From: JARRJS01 sp037388885
GTDB taxonomy: Bacteria > Gemmatimonadota > Gemmatimonadetes > Longimicrobiales > RSA9
Assembly: GCA_037388885.1 (NCBI GenBank)
Contig: JARRJS010000068.1
Location: forward strand, 1-31,559
Length of the DNA: 31,559 nucleotides
Reading direction: 5' to 3'
Part shown: positions 16,392-23,243 of the stretch, in pieces
Numbering within the stretch: position 1 is the stretch's first letter
Layout of the letters: each line of letters opens with the position of its first letter
Notes under the pieces: model-generated
Database searches by the model: none
What the model was told of the DNA's origin: nothing
The model's input: the letters and a program-made list of their open reading frames with translations, nothing else
Translations under genes and position numbers: made by a program

Positions 16392-16432
16392 TATAGCCAT
16401 TGCCAATATATCCATAGTGGCTATATATTGGC
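16392..16432 (+). promoter_or_regulatory. Promoter and overlapping dyads of the intact padR (possibly leaderless)
   Basis: Two inverted repeats interlock: TATAGCCA (16392-16399) with TGGCTATA (16418-16425), and GCCAATATAT (16402-16411) with ATATATTGGC (16423-16432). TTGCCA (16400-16405) and TATATA (16422-16427), 16 bp apart, form a promoter inside them. The ATG at 16436 lies only eight bases after the -10 box and has no Shine-Dalgarno sequence, so the transcript may start at or next to the ATG. Binding by the PadR protein here would block its own promoter. Confidence 0.55.
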
Positions 16433-16435
16433 GGT

Positions 16436-16798
16436 ATGACAACTCATGACGAAGCATCCCACGACCTGCTCCCCCTGCCGCGGGCCACGTTCCACATCCT
16501 GGTGGCGCTGGCGGAGAACGACCGGCACGGCTACGGCATCATCCAGGACGTGGAGGCAGCCACGGGCGGCGAGCTGCGGTTGAGCGCCGGCACGTTGTAC
16601 CGGAGCATCCAGCGGATGCTGGAGCAGGGGCTCGTCGTGGAGACGGACGAGCGACCGGTGGCGGCGCTGGACGACCCACGGCGCCGGTACTACCGCATCA
16701 CGCCGTTCGGCCGGGCGGTGGCTCGGGCGGAGGCGGTGCGGCTGGCGCAGCTGGTGCGGCTGGCGCGGGCCAGTGGTCTGGTCCCCGAGGCCACGTGA
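16436..16798 (+). CDS. PadR-family transcriptional regulator
   Basis: A 120-residue PadR-type winged-helix protein. TFHILVALAENDRHGYGIIQ opens the DNA-binding domain, GTLYRSIQRMLEQGLV is the recognition helix, and DPRRRYYRITPFGR is the beta wing. The last 25 residues (AEAVRLAQLVRLARASG) form a short C-terminal helix for dimerisation. Such repressors usually control the gene next to them, and here the stop codon overlaps the start of the ADOP permease by four bases (GTGA), so the two are translated as a unit. No Shine-Dalgarno sequence precedes ATG 16436. The interlocked palindromes just upstream suggest autoregulation. It belongs to a different PadR branch from the truncated neighbour, as the two share few residues beyond HGY and the LY of the recognition helix. 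Confidence 0.85.
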   Translation: MTTHDEASHDLLPLPRATFHILVALAENDRHGYGIIQDVEAATGGELRLSAGTLYRSIQRMLEQGLVVETDERPVAALDDPRRRYYRITPFGRAVARAEAVRLAQLVRLARASGLVPEAT

Positions 16799-19521
16799 TC
16801 CGGCTGTACCGGGCGCTTCTGCGCCTGTATCCGGCGTCGTTCCGGCGGGACTACGGCGACGACATGTGCGCCGTGTTCACGGCGCGCCTGCGCGAGGCCC
16901 GCGGCCCGGAGGGCACGCCCGGCTCGGGAAGCGCCACGAACCAGCCGGCCGGGGCCGGCCTGCGGCGTGTGGCGGGTTGGCTGGGCGCGGCCGGGGTCCT
17001 CGCGTCCGCGGTGGCGGACGTGGCCGTGAACGCGCCGGCGGTTCACTGGGAGATCCTGCGTCAGGACCTGCGTTATACGATGCGCACGCTGTTGCACGCC
17101 CGGGGTTTCGCGGTGACGGCGATCCTGGTGACGGCGCTGGGGGTTGGGGCGAATACGGCGGCGTTTTCGATGGCGGACTTCGTGCTTGTGCGACCTCTGC
17201 CGTTCGTGCGTCCGGGCCGTCTGGTCCGTGTCTGGGAGCAGACGCCGGGCTACACACACATGGAGCTGTCGCCGGCGAACTACCGGGACCTGAAGGCGAT
17301 GACGTCGTCGTTCCAGGCGCTGGGCGTGTTCACCGACAGGCCGGTGAACCTGGTGGGTGCCGGGCCGCCGCAACGCATCGACCGGTCGCTGGTGTCGTCG
17401 GAGGTGCTGCAGCTGCTGGGCGTGCCGCCGCTGCTGGGGCGGGTGTTCACACCGGCTCGGGGAGGTGACGGTAGGGAGGGCAGTCCCGGCGTGGTCGTGA
17501 GCGACGAAGGCGGCGCGGGCTCCGTCGTGCACGACGAAGGCGACGCCCGCTCCGTCGTGCTCAGTTACGGTCTGTGGCAGTCCGCGTTCGGCGGCGACCC
17601 GGGCATCCTGGGGCGGGCGGTGGACCTGGAGGGTGTGCCGTACCAGGTCATCGGCGTGATGCCGGCGGACTTCCATTTCCCGACGCGGGACGTACAGGCC
17701 TGGACGTCGCTGCAGCTCGAGGGCGACGATTTCCTGGATCGCGCCAACAACTACCTGCACGCGGTGGGCCGGTTGAAGGACGGGGTGTCCGTGGCGCAGG
17801 CGCGGGCGGACGTGCAGCGGGCCGCGACGCAGCTGGAGCACGACCATCCCCGGGAGAACGCGCGCACGGGCGCCAACGTCTACACGCTGCGGGAGGACCT
17901 GTCGGCCCACGCCCGGGTGCTGCTGCTTGCGTTGTGCGGTGCGGCGCTGTGCATCCTGCTGCTGGCGTGCGCCAACCTGGCCAACCTGCTGCTGGCGCGG
18001 GCCGCGGCCCGGGAGCGGGAGATCGCGGTGCGCGCCGCGCTGGGTGCCGGCCGCGAGCGGTTGGTGCGGCAGATGATCACCGAGAGCGTCGTGCTGGCCG
18101 CACTGGGCGGTGTGGCGGGCATCGCCGTGGCGGCGGGGGCGGTGCCGCTCCTCGCGCGCCTGGTGCCCGCCGACCTGCCTATCGCGGCGCGTCCGACACT
18201 GGACCTGCGGGTGCTGGCACTGGCCGGCCTGTTCACCGCCGTCACGGGTCTGGGCTTCGGCGTGCTGCCGGCGCTGCGGGCCGGCGGCCGGAACGGCCTG
18301 GCCGCCCTGCGCGACGGTGGCCGCGGCGGCCTGCGTCGTCGCCGTCTGCGGACCGCGCTGGTGGGCGTCGAAGTGGCGGCGTCCGTCGTCCTGCTGGTCT
18401 CGGCCGGCCTGCTGGTGCGGGCCATGTGGCGGCTGGAGGCGGTGAACCCGGGCTTCCGCGACGCGCACGTGCTGACCCTGCGCACGGCGCTGCCGTGGAA
18501 CCGCTACGCAGTCACCGAACGACGCGTGCAGTTCTACCGGCAGGTGCTCGACGGCGTGCGTGCCGTGCCCGGCGTGACGGGCGCCGCGTACACCACCGGG
18601 CTGCCGCTGGCCATGAAGGGCGGCATCTGGCCGGTAGTCATCCAGGGCAGGGAAGTGGTGCGCGACCGCGCCAACTCGGCCAGCCTGCGCTTCGTCACGC
18701 CGCAGTACTTCGCCACCCTCGGCATCCCGCTACGGCGCGGCCGTGACATCCGGGAGTCGGACAGGCTCGACCAGCCGTTCGTCGCTGTGGTCAGCGAGTC
18801 GTTCGCCCGGCGCTACGGGCCGGACGACGACCCCATCGGCAAGCACTTCCAGTTCGCCTTCTCCGACCGTACCGTCGTGGGCGTCGTCGGCGACGTGCGC
18901 GTGCGCGGGCTGGACCGGCCCAGCGAGCCGCAGGTCTATCTGTCCGACCGGCAGGTGCCCGACAGCTCCCTCATCTTCTACATACCGAAGGACCTCGTCA
19001 TCCACTCCACCACGACGCCCGCCGCCCTGCTGCCGGCCGTACGGCGCATCGTCCGGGCCGCGGACCCCGACCAGCCGGTCTCCGACGTCCGCACCATGGC
19101 CGCCATCGTGGCCGGCGAGACCGGGTCGCGCCGCGCCCAACTCGACGTGCTCGGCGCCCTCGCCCTGCTCGCACTCCTTCTCGCCGGCGTCGGCATCCAC
19201 GGGCTCCTCGCCTTCACCGTTTCCCTGCGTGCCCGCGAGATCGGCGTGCGCATGGCGCTGGGCGCCCGCCGGCCCGCCATCGCCCGCATGGTCCTGAAGG
19301 ACGGACTGGTGCTCGCCGCCGCCGGCGCCGTGCCCGGCATCCTCATCGCCGTCTTCGCCGGCCGCGCCATGCGCGCGCTCCTGGCCGGCGTCAAACCCGG
19401 CGACCCCGCCACGCTCGCCACCGCCGTCGGCCTCGCCGTCGCCATTACCCTGCTGGGCTCTCTGCTGCCCGCCCTGCGCGCCGCGCGCGTCAGTCCCATG
19501 GACGTCATGCGCATGGAATGA
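16795..19521 (+). CDS. ADOP/MacB-like ABC permease with N-terminal prefix domain
   Basis: A 908-residue permease starting at a GTG that overlaps the padR stop. Residues 1-35 (LYRALLRLYPASFRRDYGDD) are the permease prefix domain that marks this subgroup. A first helix (FAVTAILVTALGVGANTAAF) leads into a MacB-like periplasmic domain, then an FtsX block (VLLLALCGAALCILLLACAN), a hydrophobic stretch near 505-540, a second periplasmic domain and a C-terminal FtsX block (LALLALLLAGVGIHGLLAFT) ending VSPMDVMRME. The coupled PadR gene suggests induction by a small-molecule or envelope signal. The stretch before VVLSYGLWQ is longer than usual: two 30-bp tandem units encode VVSDEGGAGS and VVHDEGDARS, an in-frame insertion in the first periplasmic domain. 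The transported substrate and ATPase partner are unknown. Confidence 0.85.
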   Translation: MIRLYRALLRLYPASFRRDYGDDMCAVFTARLREARGPEGTPGSGSATNQPAGAGLRRVAGWLGAAGVLASAVADVAVNAPAVHWEILRQDLRYTMRTLLHARGFAVTAILVTALGVGANTAAFSMADFVLVRPLPFVRPGRLVRVWEQTPGYTHMELSPANYRDLKAMTSSFQALGVFTDRPVNLVGAGPPQRIDRSLVSSEVLQLLGVPPLLGRVFTPARGGDGREGSPGVVVSDEGGAGSVVHDEGDARSVVLSYGLWQSAFGGDPGILGRAVDLEGVPYQVIGVMPADFHFPTRDVQAWTSLQLEGDDFLDRANNYLHAVGRLKDGVSVAQARADVQRAATQLEHDHPRENARTGANVYTLREDLSAHARVLLLALCGAALCILLLACANLANLLLARAAAREREIAVRAALGAGRERLVRQMITESVVLAALGGVAGIAVAAGAVPLLARLVPADLPIAARPTLDLRVLALAGLFTAVTGLGFGVLPALRAGGRNGLAALRDGGRGGLRRRRLRTALVGVEVAASVVLLVSAGLLVRAMWRLEAVNPGFRDAHVLTLRTALPWNRYAVTERRVQFYRQVLDGVRAVPGVTGAAYTTGLPLAMKGGIWPVVIQGREVVRDRANSASLRFVTPQYFATLGIPLRRGRDIRESDRLDQPFVAVVSESFARRYGPDDDPIGKHFQFAFSDRTVVGVVGDVRVRGLDRPSEPQVYLSDRQVPDSSLIFYIPKDLVIHSTTTPAALLPAVRRIVRAADPDQPVSDVRTMAAIVAGETGSRRAQLDVLGALALLALLLAGVGIHGLLAFTVSLRAREIGVRMALGARRPAIARMVLKDGLVLAAAGAVPGILIAVFAGRAMRALLAGVKPGDPATLATAVGLAVAITLLGSLLPALRAARVSPMDVMRME
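17494..17553 (+). repeat. Two tandem 30-bp units inside the ADOP gene
   Basis: Units 17494-17523 and 17524-17553 both begin GTCGTG and end GCTCC, and a third partial GTCGTG follows at 17554. Each adds ten residues without changing the frame. The second unit starts with the palindrome GTCGTGCACGAC. The motif CACGACGAAGG also appears at the inner edge of the E-element arms (e.g. 13220-13231). Confidence 0.75.
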
Positions 19522-19585
19522 GGCCCGGTCGGGCCCGGTGCGGCCGGGCCGGGTTCCCCGGCCTTGTGGAACGCCCCGACCTGAC

Positions 19586-19619
19586 GTCGAATTTGGATAC
19601 GAACTCGAACCCGAATCCG
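19586..19619 (+). repeat. Hexamer repeat F3
   Basis: GTCGAATTTGGATACGAACT continuing CGAACCCGAATCCG is a degenerate copy of the GAATTC/GAACTC family. It sits just before the ribosome site of the methyltransferase gene. Confidence 0.5.
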
Positions 19620-19636
19620 GGACACGGAGGCTCGTC

Positions 19637-20356
19637 GTGGGCGACTACGCACAGGCGGCGGAGTTCTACGACCTGCTGTACGCCGGCCGGAAGGATTACG
19701 CCACGGAGACGGATTACCTGGAGAAGCTCATCGACGACGCCCGGCCCGGAGCGCGGTCGGTGCTGGACGTCGGTTGCGGCACGGGCGCGCACGCGCGCTG
19801 CCTGATCGACCGGGGCTACGCGGTGGACGGGGTGGACGTGGAGCCCGCGTTCGTGGAGATCGCCCGGGAGAAGTGCCCCGAGGGCGCCTTCGTCGTGGCC
19901 GACGTGGCCACACTGGACCTTCCGGGCCGCTACGACGTCGTGACGTGCCTGTTCTCCGCCATCGGCTACGTCCGCACGGAGCCGGCGCTGCGCGCCGCGA
20001 TCCTCCGCATGCGCAACCACCTGGGTGAAGACGGCGTGCTGCTGGTGGACCCGTGGTTCGAGCCGGGCCGGCTCACCCACGGCCGCGTCATGGCGATCGT
20101 GGGCGAGGCGGACGGCCTGACGGTGTGTCGGGTGTCCCGCACCGTCGTGGACGGCGCCGTGTCGCGCCTGGAGTTCGAGTACATCATCGGCACGGCGAGC
20201 GGCCTGGAGCGTCGCTCGGAAGTGCACGAGCTGGGCCTGTTCACGCAAGCGCAAATGGAGGCAGCCTTCGACGCTGCCGGCCTGGTCGTGCGTCGTGAGC
20301 CGGAGGCGTGGGGCACGCGGGGCATCTACGTAGGGCGGACCTTCGGCGGCGCCTGA
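19637..20356 (+). CDS. Class I SAM-dependent methyltransferase
   Basis: A 239-residue cytoplasmic methyltransferase. It opens with AEFYDLLYAGRKDY, typical of this group. The SAM-binding loop is VLDVGCGTG (42-50), motif II is GVDVEP with Asp66 and Asp68, and a later strand reads YDVVTCLFSAIGYV. The second half (EFEYIIGTASGLERRSEVHE, then LFTQAQMEAAFDAAGL) matches family members that modify small sugars or secondary metabolites, but no acceptor can be named. The GTG at 19637 was chosen because CGGAGG lies six bases upstream. An open frame begins 33 codons earlier, but it is made from the hexamer repeat F3 and GC-rich sequence. The gene follows the ADOP permease by 115 bp on the same strand; a hairpin-rich GGCCCGG stretch between them may end transcription. 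Confidence 0.8.
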   Translation: MGDYAQAAEFYDLLYAGRKDYATETDYLEKLIDDARPGARSVLDVGCGTGAHARCLIDRGYAVDGVDVEPAFVEIAREKCPEGAFVVADVATLDLPGRYDVVTCLFSAIGYVRTEPALRAAILRMRNHLGEDGVLLVDPWFEPGRLTHGRVMAIVGEADGLTVCRVSRTVVDGAVSRLEFEYIIGTASGLERRSEVHELGLFTQAQMEAAFDAAGLVVRREPEAWGTRGIYVGRTFGGA

Positions 20357-20396
20357 GTCTTTCTTGCTTCGGCGACGCACGGGAGGAATTTTACCC

Positions 20397-20678
20397 GGGT
20401 AGCAGGGCGCCCGCGCTGCGCGTGGGCTGCAGCGAGCAGGTCGAAGTTGCCGGTTCTTCCTGGTTCGCGGCGGGACTGCTACCGTCGTCGTGGGCCGGCG
20501 AGCCCGACCATGATTCACGCTGGGCCGGACGCCCGGAACGTGGCGTACCGCTGGCAGAACCCCGGGAAGGCTGCAGGCCCGCCGCGAACGAAGCGGAGCC
20601 GGAGCCCGGACCTGCCACCTGCAGCCCGCGCGAAGCGCGGGCGCCCTGCCACCTGAACCGGCGCCCCGCGACCTGAAC
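20397..20678. repeat. Intergenic element E5 (complete, about 280 bp)
   Basis: Lies between the methyltransferase and the cysteine-synthase-like gene and accounts for most of the gap 20357-20727. Left arm: GGGTAGCAGGGC, the hairpin 20409-20427 (GCCCGCGC, loop TGC, GCGTGGGC with one G-T pair) and the core GCGGCGGGACTGCTACC (20467-20483). Right arm: the diverged core GGCTGCAGGCCCGCCGCG (20569-20586), GACCTGCCACCTGCA, the hairpin GCCCGCGCGAAGCGCGGGC (20624-20642) and GCCCTGCCACCTGA. Confidence 0.85.
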
Positions 20679-20727
20679 CGCGCAACTTCCATCTCGGCAC
20701 GCGTCCACACCTCCAGGAGCGACAACG

Positions 20728-21669
20728 ATGCCCGGACCAGACAAGTCTGTCCTCGGCGCCATCGGCCACACGCCTCTCATCGACCTGAGTCGCGTCGTGC
20801 CGCCGGACTCGGCCCGGGTGCTGGTGAAGCTGGAGAGCCACAACCCGACGGGCAGCATGAAGGACCGCATGGCCCTCGCCGTGGTGGATCGGGCCGCCGC
20901 AGCGGGCCGGCTTCGCCGGGACGGCACGCTCGTCGAGTACACCGGCGGCAGCACCGGCACATCCCTCGCCCTCGTGTGCGCCGCCCGCAGCTTCGGTGCG
21001 ACGCTGGTCACCTCCGACGCGTTCAGCCTGGAGAAGCGCAGGCACATGCGCGCCCTGGGCGCGACGGTGGTCGAGGTGCCGAGCGACGGCGGCCGCATCA
21101 CGAAGGAGCTGATCGAGGCCATGATGGCGAAAGCCGCCGAGCTGAGCGAGGAACCGGACGCTTTCTATGCCGACCAGTTCAACAACACCGACGCCATCGA
21201 GGGCTACGTGCCGCTGGGCGGCGAGATCTGGGAGGAGTGCGACGGACACATCGACGCCTTCGTCCAGGCCGTGGGCACCGCCCATTGCCTCAGCGGCGTG
21301 GCTCGTGTGCTGCGCACGCGTCTGCCTGGCGTGCGCGTCGTGGCCGTGGAGCCGGCCGAGTCGCCGGTCCTGTCCGGCGGCAGCCCGGGCGCCCACCGCA
21401 TCGAGGGCGTCGGTCCGGGCTTCGTGCCGCCGCTGTGGGAGCCGGAGATCGTCGACGCCATCGAGCTCGTGTCTACCGACGACGCCGAGGCCATGTGCCG
21501 CCGCCTCGCCCGGGAGGAAGCCCTGTTCGCCGGCACGTCGACGGGCGCCAACATCGTCGCCGCGCTGCGCGAGGCGGAGCGCCTCGGCCCCGGGCATACG
21601 GTCGTCACGCTGGCGTGCGACTCGGGGTTGAAGTATCTGTCGACGGAACTGTACGGAGGTAGCAGGTAG
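20728..21669 (+). CDS. PLP-dependent cysteine-synthase-family enzyme
   Basis: A 313-residue fold-type II PLP enzyme related to cysteine synthase and cystathionine beta-synthase. Lys45 in SHNPTGSMKDRMA would bind PLP as a Schiff base. GGSTGTS (73-79) replaces the usual SGNTG phosphate/substrate loop, and GTSTGAN (269-275) matches the GxSxG site that contacts the PLP ring nitrogen. The expected reaction is beta-replacement on O-acetylserine or a similar amino acid, but the altered loop (GGSTGT) is typical of side branches, so exact activity is uncertain. AGGAG lies upstream of the ATG. The last residues, GGSR, and the TAG stop (21667-21669) are written by the (GGTAGCA)n array of element E6, which means the original C-terminus was probably replaced or extended. 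Confidence 0.85.
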   Translation: MPGPDKSVLGAIGHTPLIDLSRVVPPDSARVLVKLESHNPTGSMKDRMALAVVDRAAAAGRLRRDGTLVEYTGGSTGTSLALVCAARSFGATLVTSDAFSLEKRRHMRALGATVVEVPSDGGRITKELIEAMMAKAAELSEEPDAFYADQFNNTDAIEGYVPLGGEIWEECDGHIDAFVQAVGTAHCLSGVARVLRTRLPGVRVVAVEPAESPVLSGGSPGAHRIEGVGPGFVPPLWEPEIVDAIELVSTDDAEAMCRRLAREEALFAGTSTGANIVAALREAERLGPGHTVVTLACDSGLKYLSTELYGGSR

Positions 21670-21808
21670 CAGGTAGCAGGTAGCAGGTAGCAGGTAGCAG
21701 GTAGCAGGTAGCAGGTAGCCGGTGGCAGGTAGCAGGGCGGGGTTGCCGGTTCGTCCGGGTCGCCGGCGGGACTGCTGCCGTCGTTGTGGTCCGGGCCCCC
21801 GATTCCGC
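21657..21808. repeat. Element E6 (left arm only) with long heptamer array
   Basis: Nine or so GGTAGCA heptamers run from 21658 to about 21720, the longest array in the window. GGCAGGTAGCAGGGCGGGGT follows, the hairpin is missing, and the core GGCGGGACTGCTGCC then TCGTTGTGGTCCGGG completes a left arm. No right arm is present before the BtrH-like gene, whose stop is at 21813. The array overlaps the 3' end of the upstream gene. Confidence 0.85.
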
Positions 21809-21812
21809 CGGG

Positions 21813-22841
21813 CTACTCTTTGGCTTCCGACGGCCCGTCCTGTTCTTCCGCCTCCGTCAGCCGGTCCAGCCCTTCCTCCTCCGCCAGCACATCCAGGCCT
21901 GCCTCCTCCGCGGCGATGCCACGTTCAAGGTGTGGCGCTGCTTGGGCGACGTGGCCCGCCGGGGGGTGCCGGTGCGAATCGCCACGGTGCGGCTCGCTGC
22001 CGAGGATCGCCGCACGGTACCGGTCGTAGTGGGCGAACGCCTCACCATACCGGTCGGCGGCCGCTGCCACGCGTCGTTTGGCCTCCCCCGTCAGACCGTC
22101 GGCGACCTGACGCAGCCAGACCTCGGCACAGCGCCGGGCCATCAAACGCTCGAACGCGGCCCAGCCCAGCCACGCGGGGCAGGCGACGAAGTCTTTCGCG
22201 GGGTCCTGAACGTCGGCGAGATACTGGCGGAGAGCCGCGAGGCCCTGGGGCGTGCCGTGCCAGTCGTGAGGGCGGCCCTTCGCGACGGCGCGACGCAGCG
22301 CCTCGCGCGTGATCTCAGCTCGCGGCTCCGGCTCCCCGGTGAACACGTAGACCGCATGAGGCTGGAGACCGTTGATGTCGATCCAACCAGGGGTCACGGT
22401 GCCGTCGAAGAAGACCTGACGACGACCGTCCTTCACGCGGTAGGCGACGATCAGCCCGCCGTCCATGTGCTCGCTCATGACGGGTGTGCCTGCGTCGACG
22501 TGGCGCCGCACGAACGACCACAGCCGGTCCGGGTCCGCGGTAGGAGCCATGTCGTACACCAGCCCGTAGCGCTCCGGCAGGAACGCGAACACCTCCATGG
22601 GCCCGTCCGCGCTCGGTTCGCCGCGCACCGCCATGTACGCCGGCGATTCGTCGTCGTAGCGGTAGGCGAAGCTGAACGCCCAGCCGCTGGCCGCCACGAA
22701 CTCCATGAACCCGACGTCGATCCCGGCATGGTTCAACGCCGCGACAATGGCCAGCGGAACGCCCGCGCCCGCATAGTCGGGGACCGGCGCTTCCGCACGT
22801 GCCATGACCGCCGCCAGGGAGTGTGGAACCGACGAGGACAT
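21813..22841 (-). CDS. BtrH-N-terminal-like hypothetical protein
   Basis: A 342-residue protein of uncertain role. The segment GVPLAIVAALNHAGIDVGFM, then FVAASGWAFSFAYRYDDES and the beta-rich GGLIVAYRVKDGRRQVFFDG, resembles the BtrH/DUF4872 family. In that family the founding member transfers an acyl group during butirosin synthesis, while most relatives are uncharacterised cysteine-peptidase-like folds. The second half is helical (GLAALRQYLADVQDPAKDFV, AAFERLMARRCAEVWL), and the last 40 residues are Glu/Ala-rich and probably disordered. No signal peptide or membrane helix is seen. ATG 22841 is supported by GGAGG seven bases upstream; the frame runs further up, but only through the arm of element E7. 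It is a lone gene between E6 and E7, convergent with the cysteine-synthase-like gene. Confidence 0.5.
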   Translation of the reverse strand: MSSSVPHSLAAVMARAEAPVPDYAGAGVPLAIVAALNHAGIDVGFMEFVAASGWAFSFAYRYDDESPAYMAVRGEPSADGPMEVFAFLPERYGLVYDMAPTADPDRLWSFVRRHVDAGTPVMSEHMDGGLIVAYRVKDGRRQVFFDGTVTPGWIDINGLQPHAVYVFTGEPEPRAEITREALRRAVAKGRPHDWHGTPQGLAALRQYLADVQDPAKDFVACPAWLGWAAFERLMARRCAEVWLRQVADGLTGEAKRRVAAAADRYGEAFAHYDRYRAAILGSEPHRGDSHRHPPAGHVAQAAPHLERGIAAEEAGLDVLAEEEGLDRLTEAEEQDGPSEAKE

Positions 22842-22856
22842 GACGCACCTCCGGTT

Positions 22857-23188
22857 TAGGGCGCGGGTGCTTCGCACCGGCTGCAGGTAGCAGGTAGCAG
22901 GTGGCAAATGCCGGCTCGGTTTCGTTCGCGGCGGGACTGCCACCTGGGTCGTGGTCCGGCGGTGGGAGGGGAGTCGCGCTGCGCACCGACTGCGAGCCTG
23001 CGCGCTGCCCGCGAACCCGCACGCCGTCGACGACCCTACGGCCCCCGCGACCCTACGGCCCCCGCGAACGCTCCCTCACCGGAACTGAACGCCGAGAAGG
23101 TAGCAGTCCCGCCGGCAAGCAGGCCGAACCGGCAACCCGGACCTGCCACCTGCAAGTCCGCGCGCAGCGCGGACGCCCTGCTACCTAA
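22857..23188. repeat. Intergenic element E7 (complete, about 330 bp, in a divergent promoter gap)
   Basis: Lies between the diverging BtrH-like and phosphoesterase genes and fills most of 22842-23243. The left arm has a hairpin around GGTGC TTC GCACC (22863-22881), the heptamers GGTAGCAGGTAGCAGGTGGC and the core GCGGCGGGACTGCC. The centre has a tandem 17-bp duplication (23031-23047 and 23048-23064). The right arm has GGTAGCAGTCCCGCCGG, CCGGCAACCCGGACCTGCC, and the hairpin GTCCGCGCGCAGCGCGGAC (23156-23174) followed by GCCCTGCTACCTA. Its stem differs from other copies by a paired change at both sides. Confidence 0.85.
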
Positions 23189-23243
23189 AATGCGCCCGAC
23201 CGTTGTAGGTTACACGCCAGACAGCGTCCAAGGAACAACGTCC

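Noticed and set aside
20397..20678. Small proteins encoded by the recurrent arm peptides (for example LPPATC and LQPARSAGAL).
   Set aside because: The same peptides appear wherever the arms occur and in several frames; they are translations of the repeat and lack ribosome sites of their own.
21657..21720. A CRISPR array, suggested by the regular repeats.
   Set aside because: The heptamers are directly adjacent with no spacers, and the E elements are hundreds to thousands of bases apart with no cas genes.
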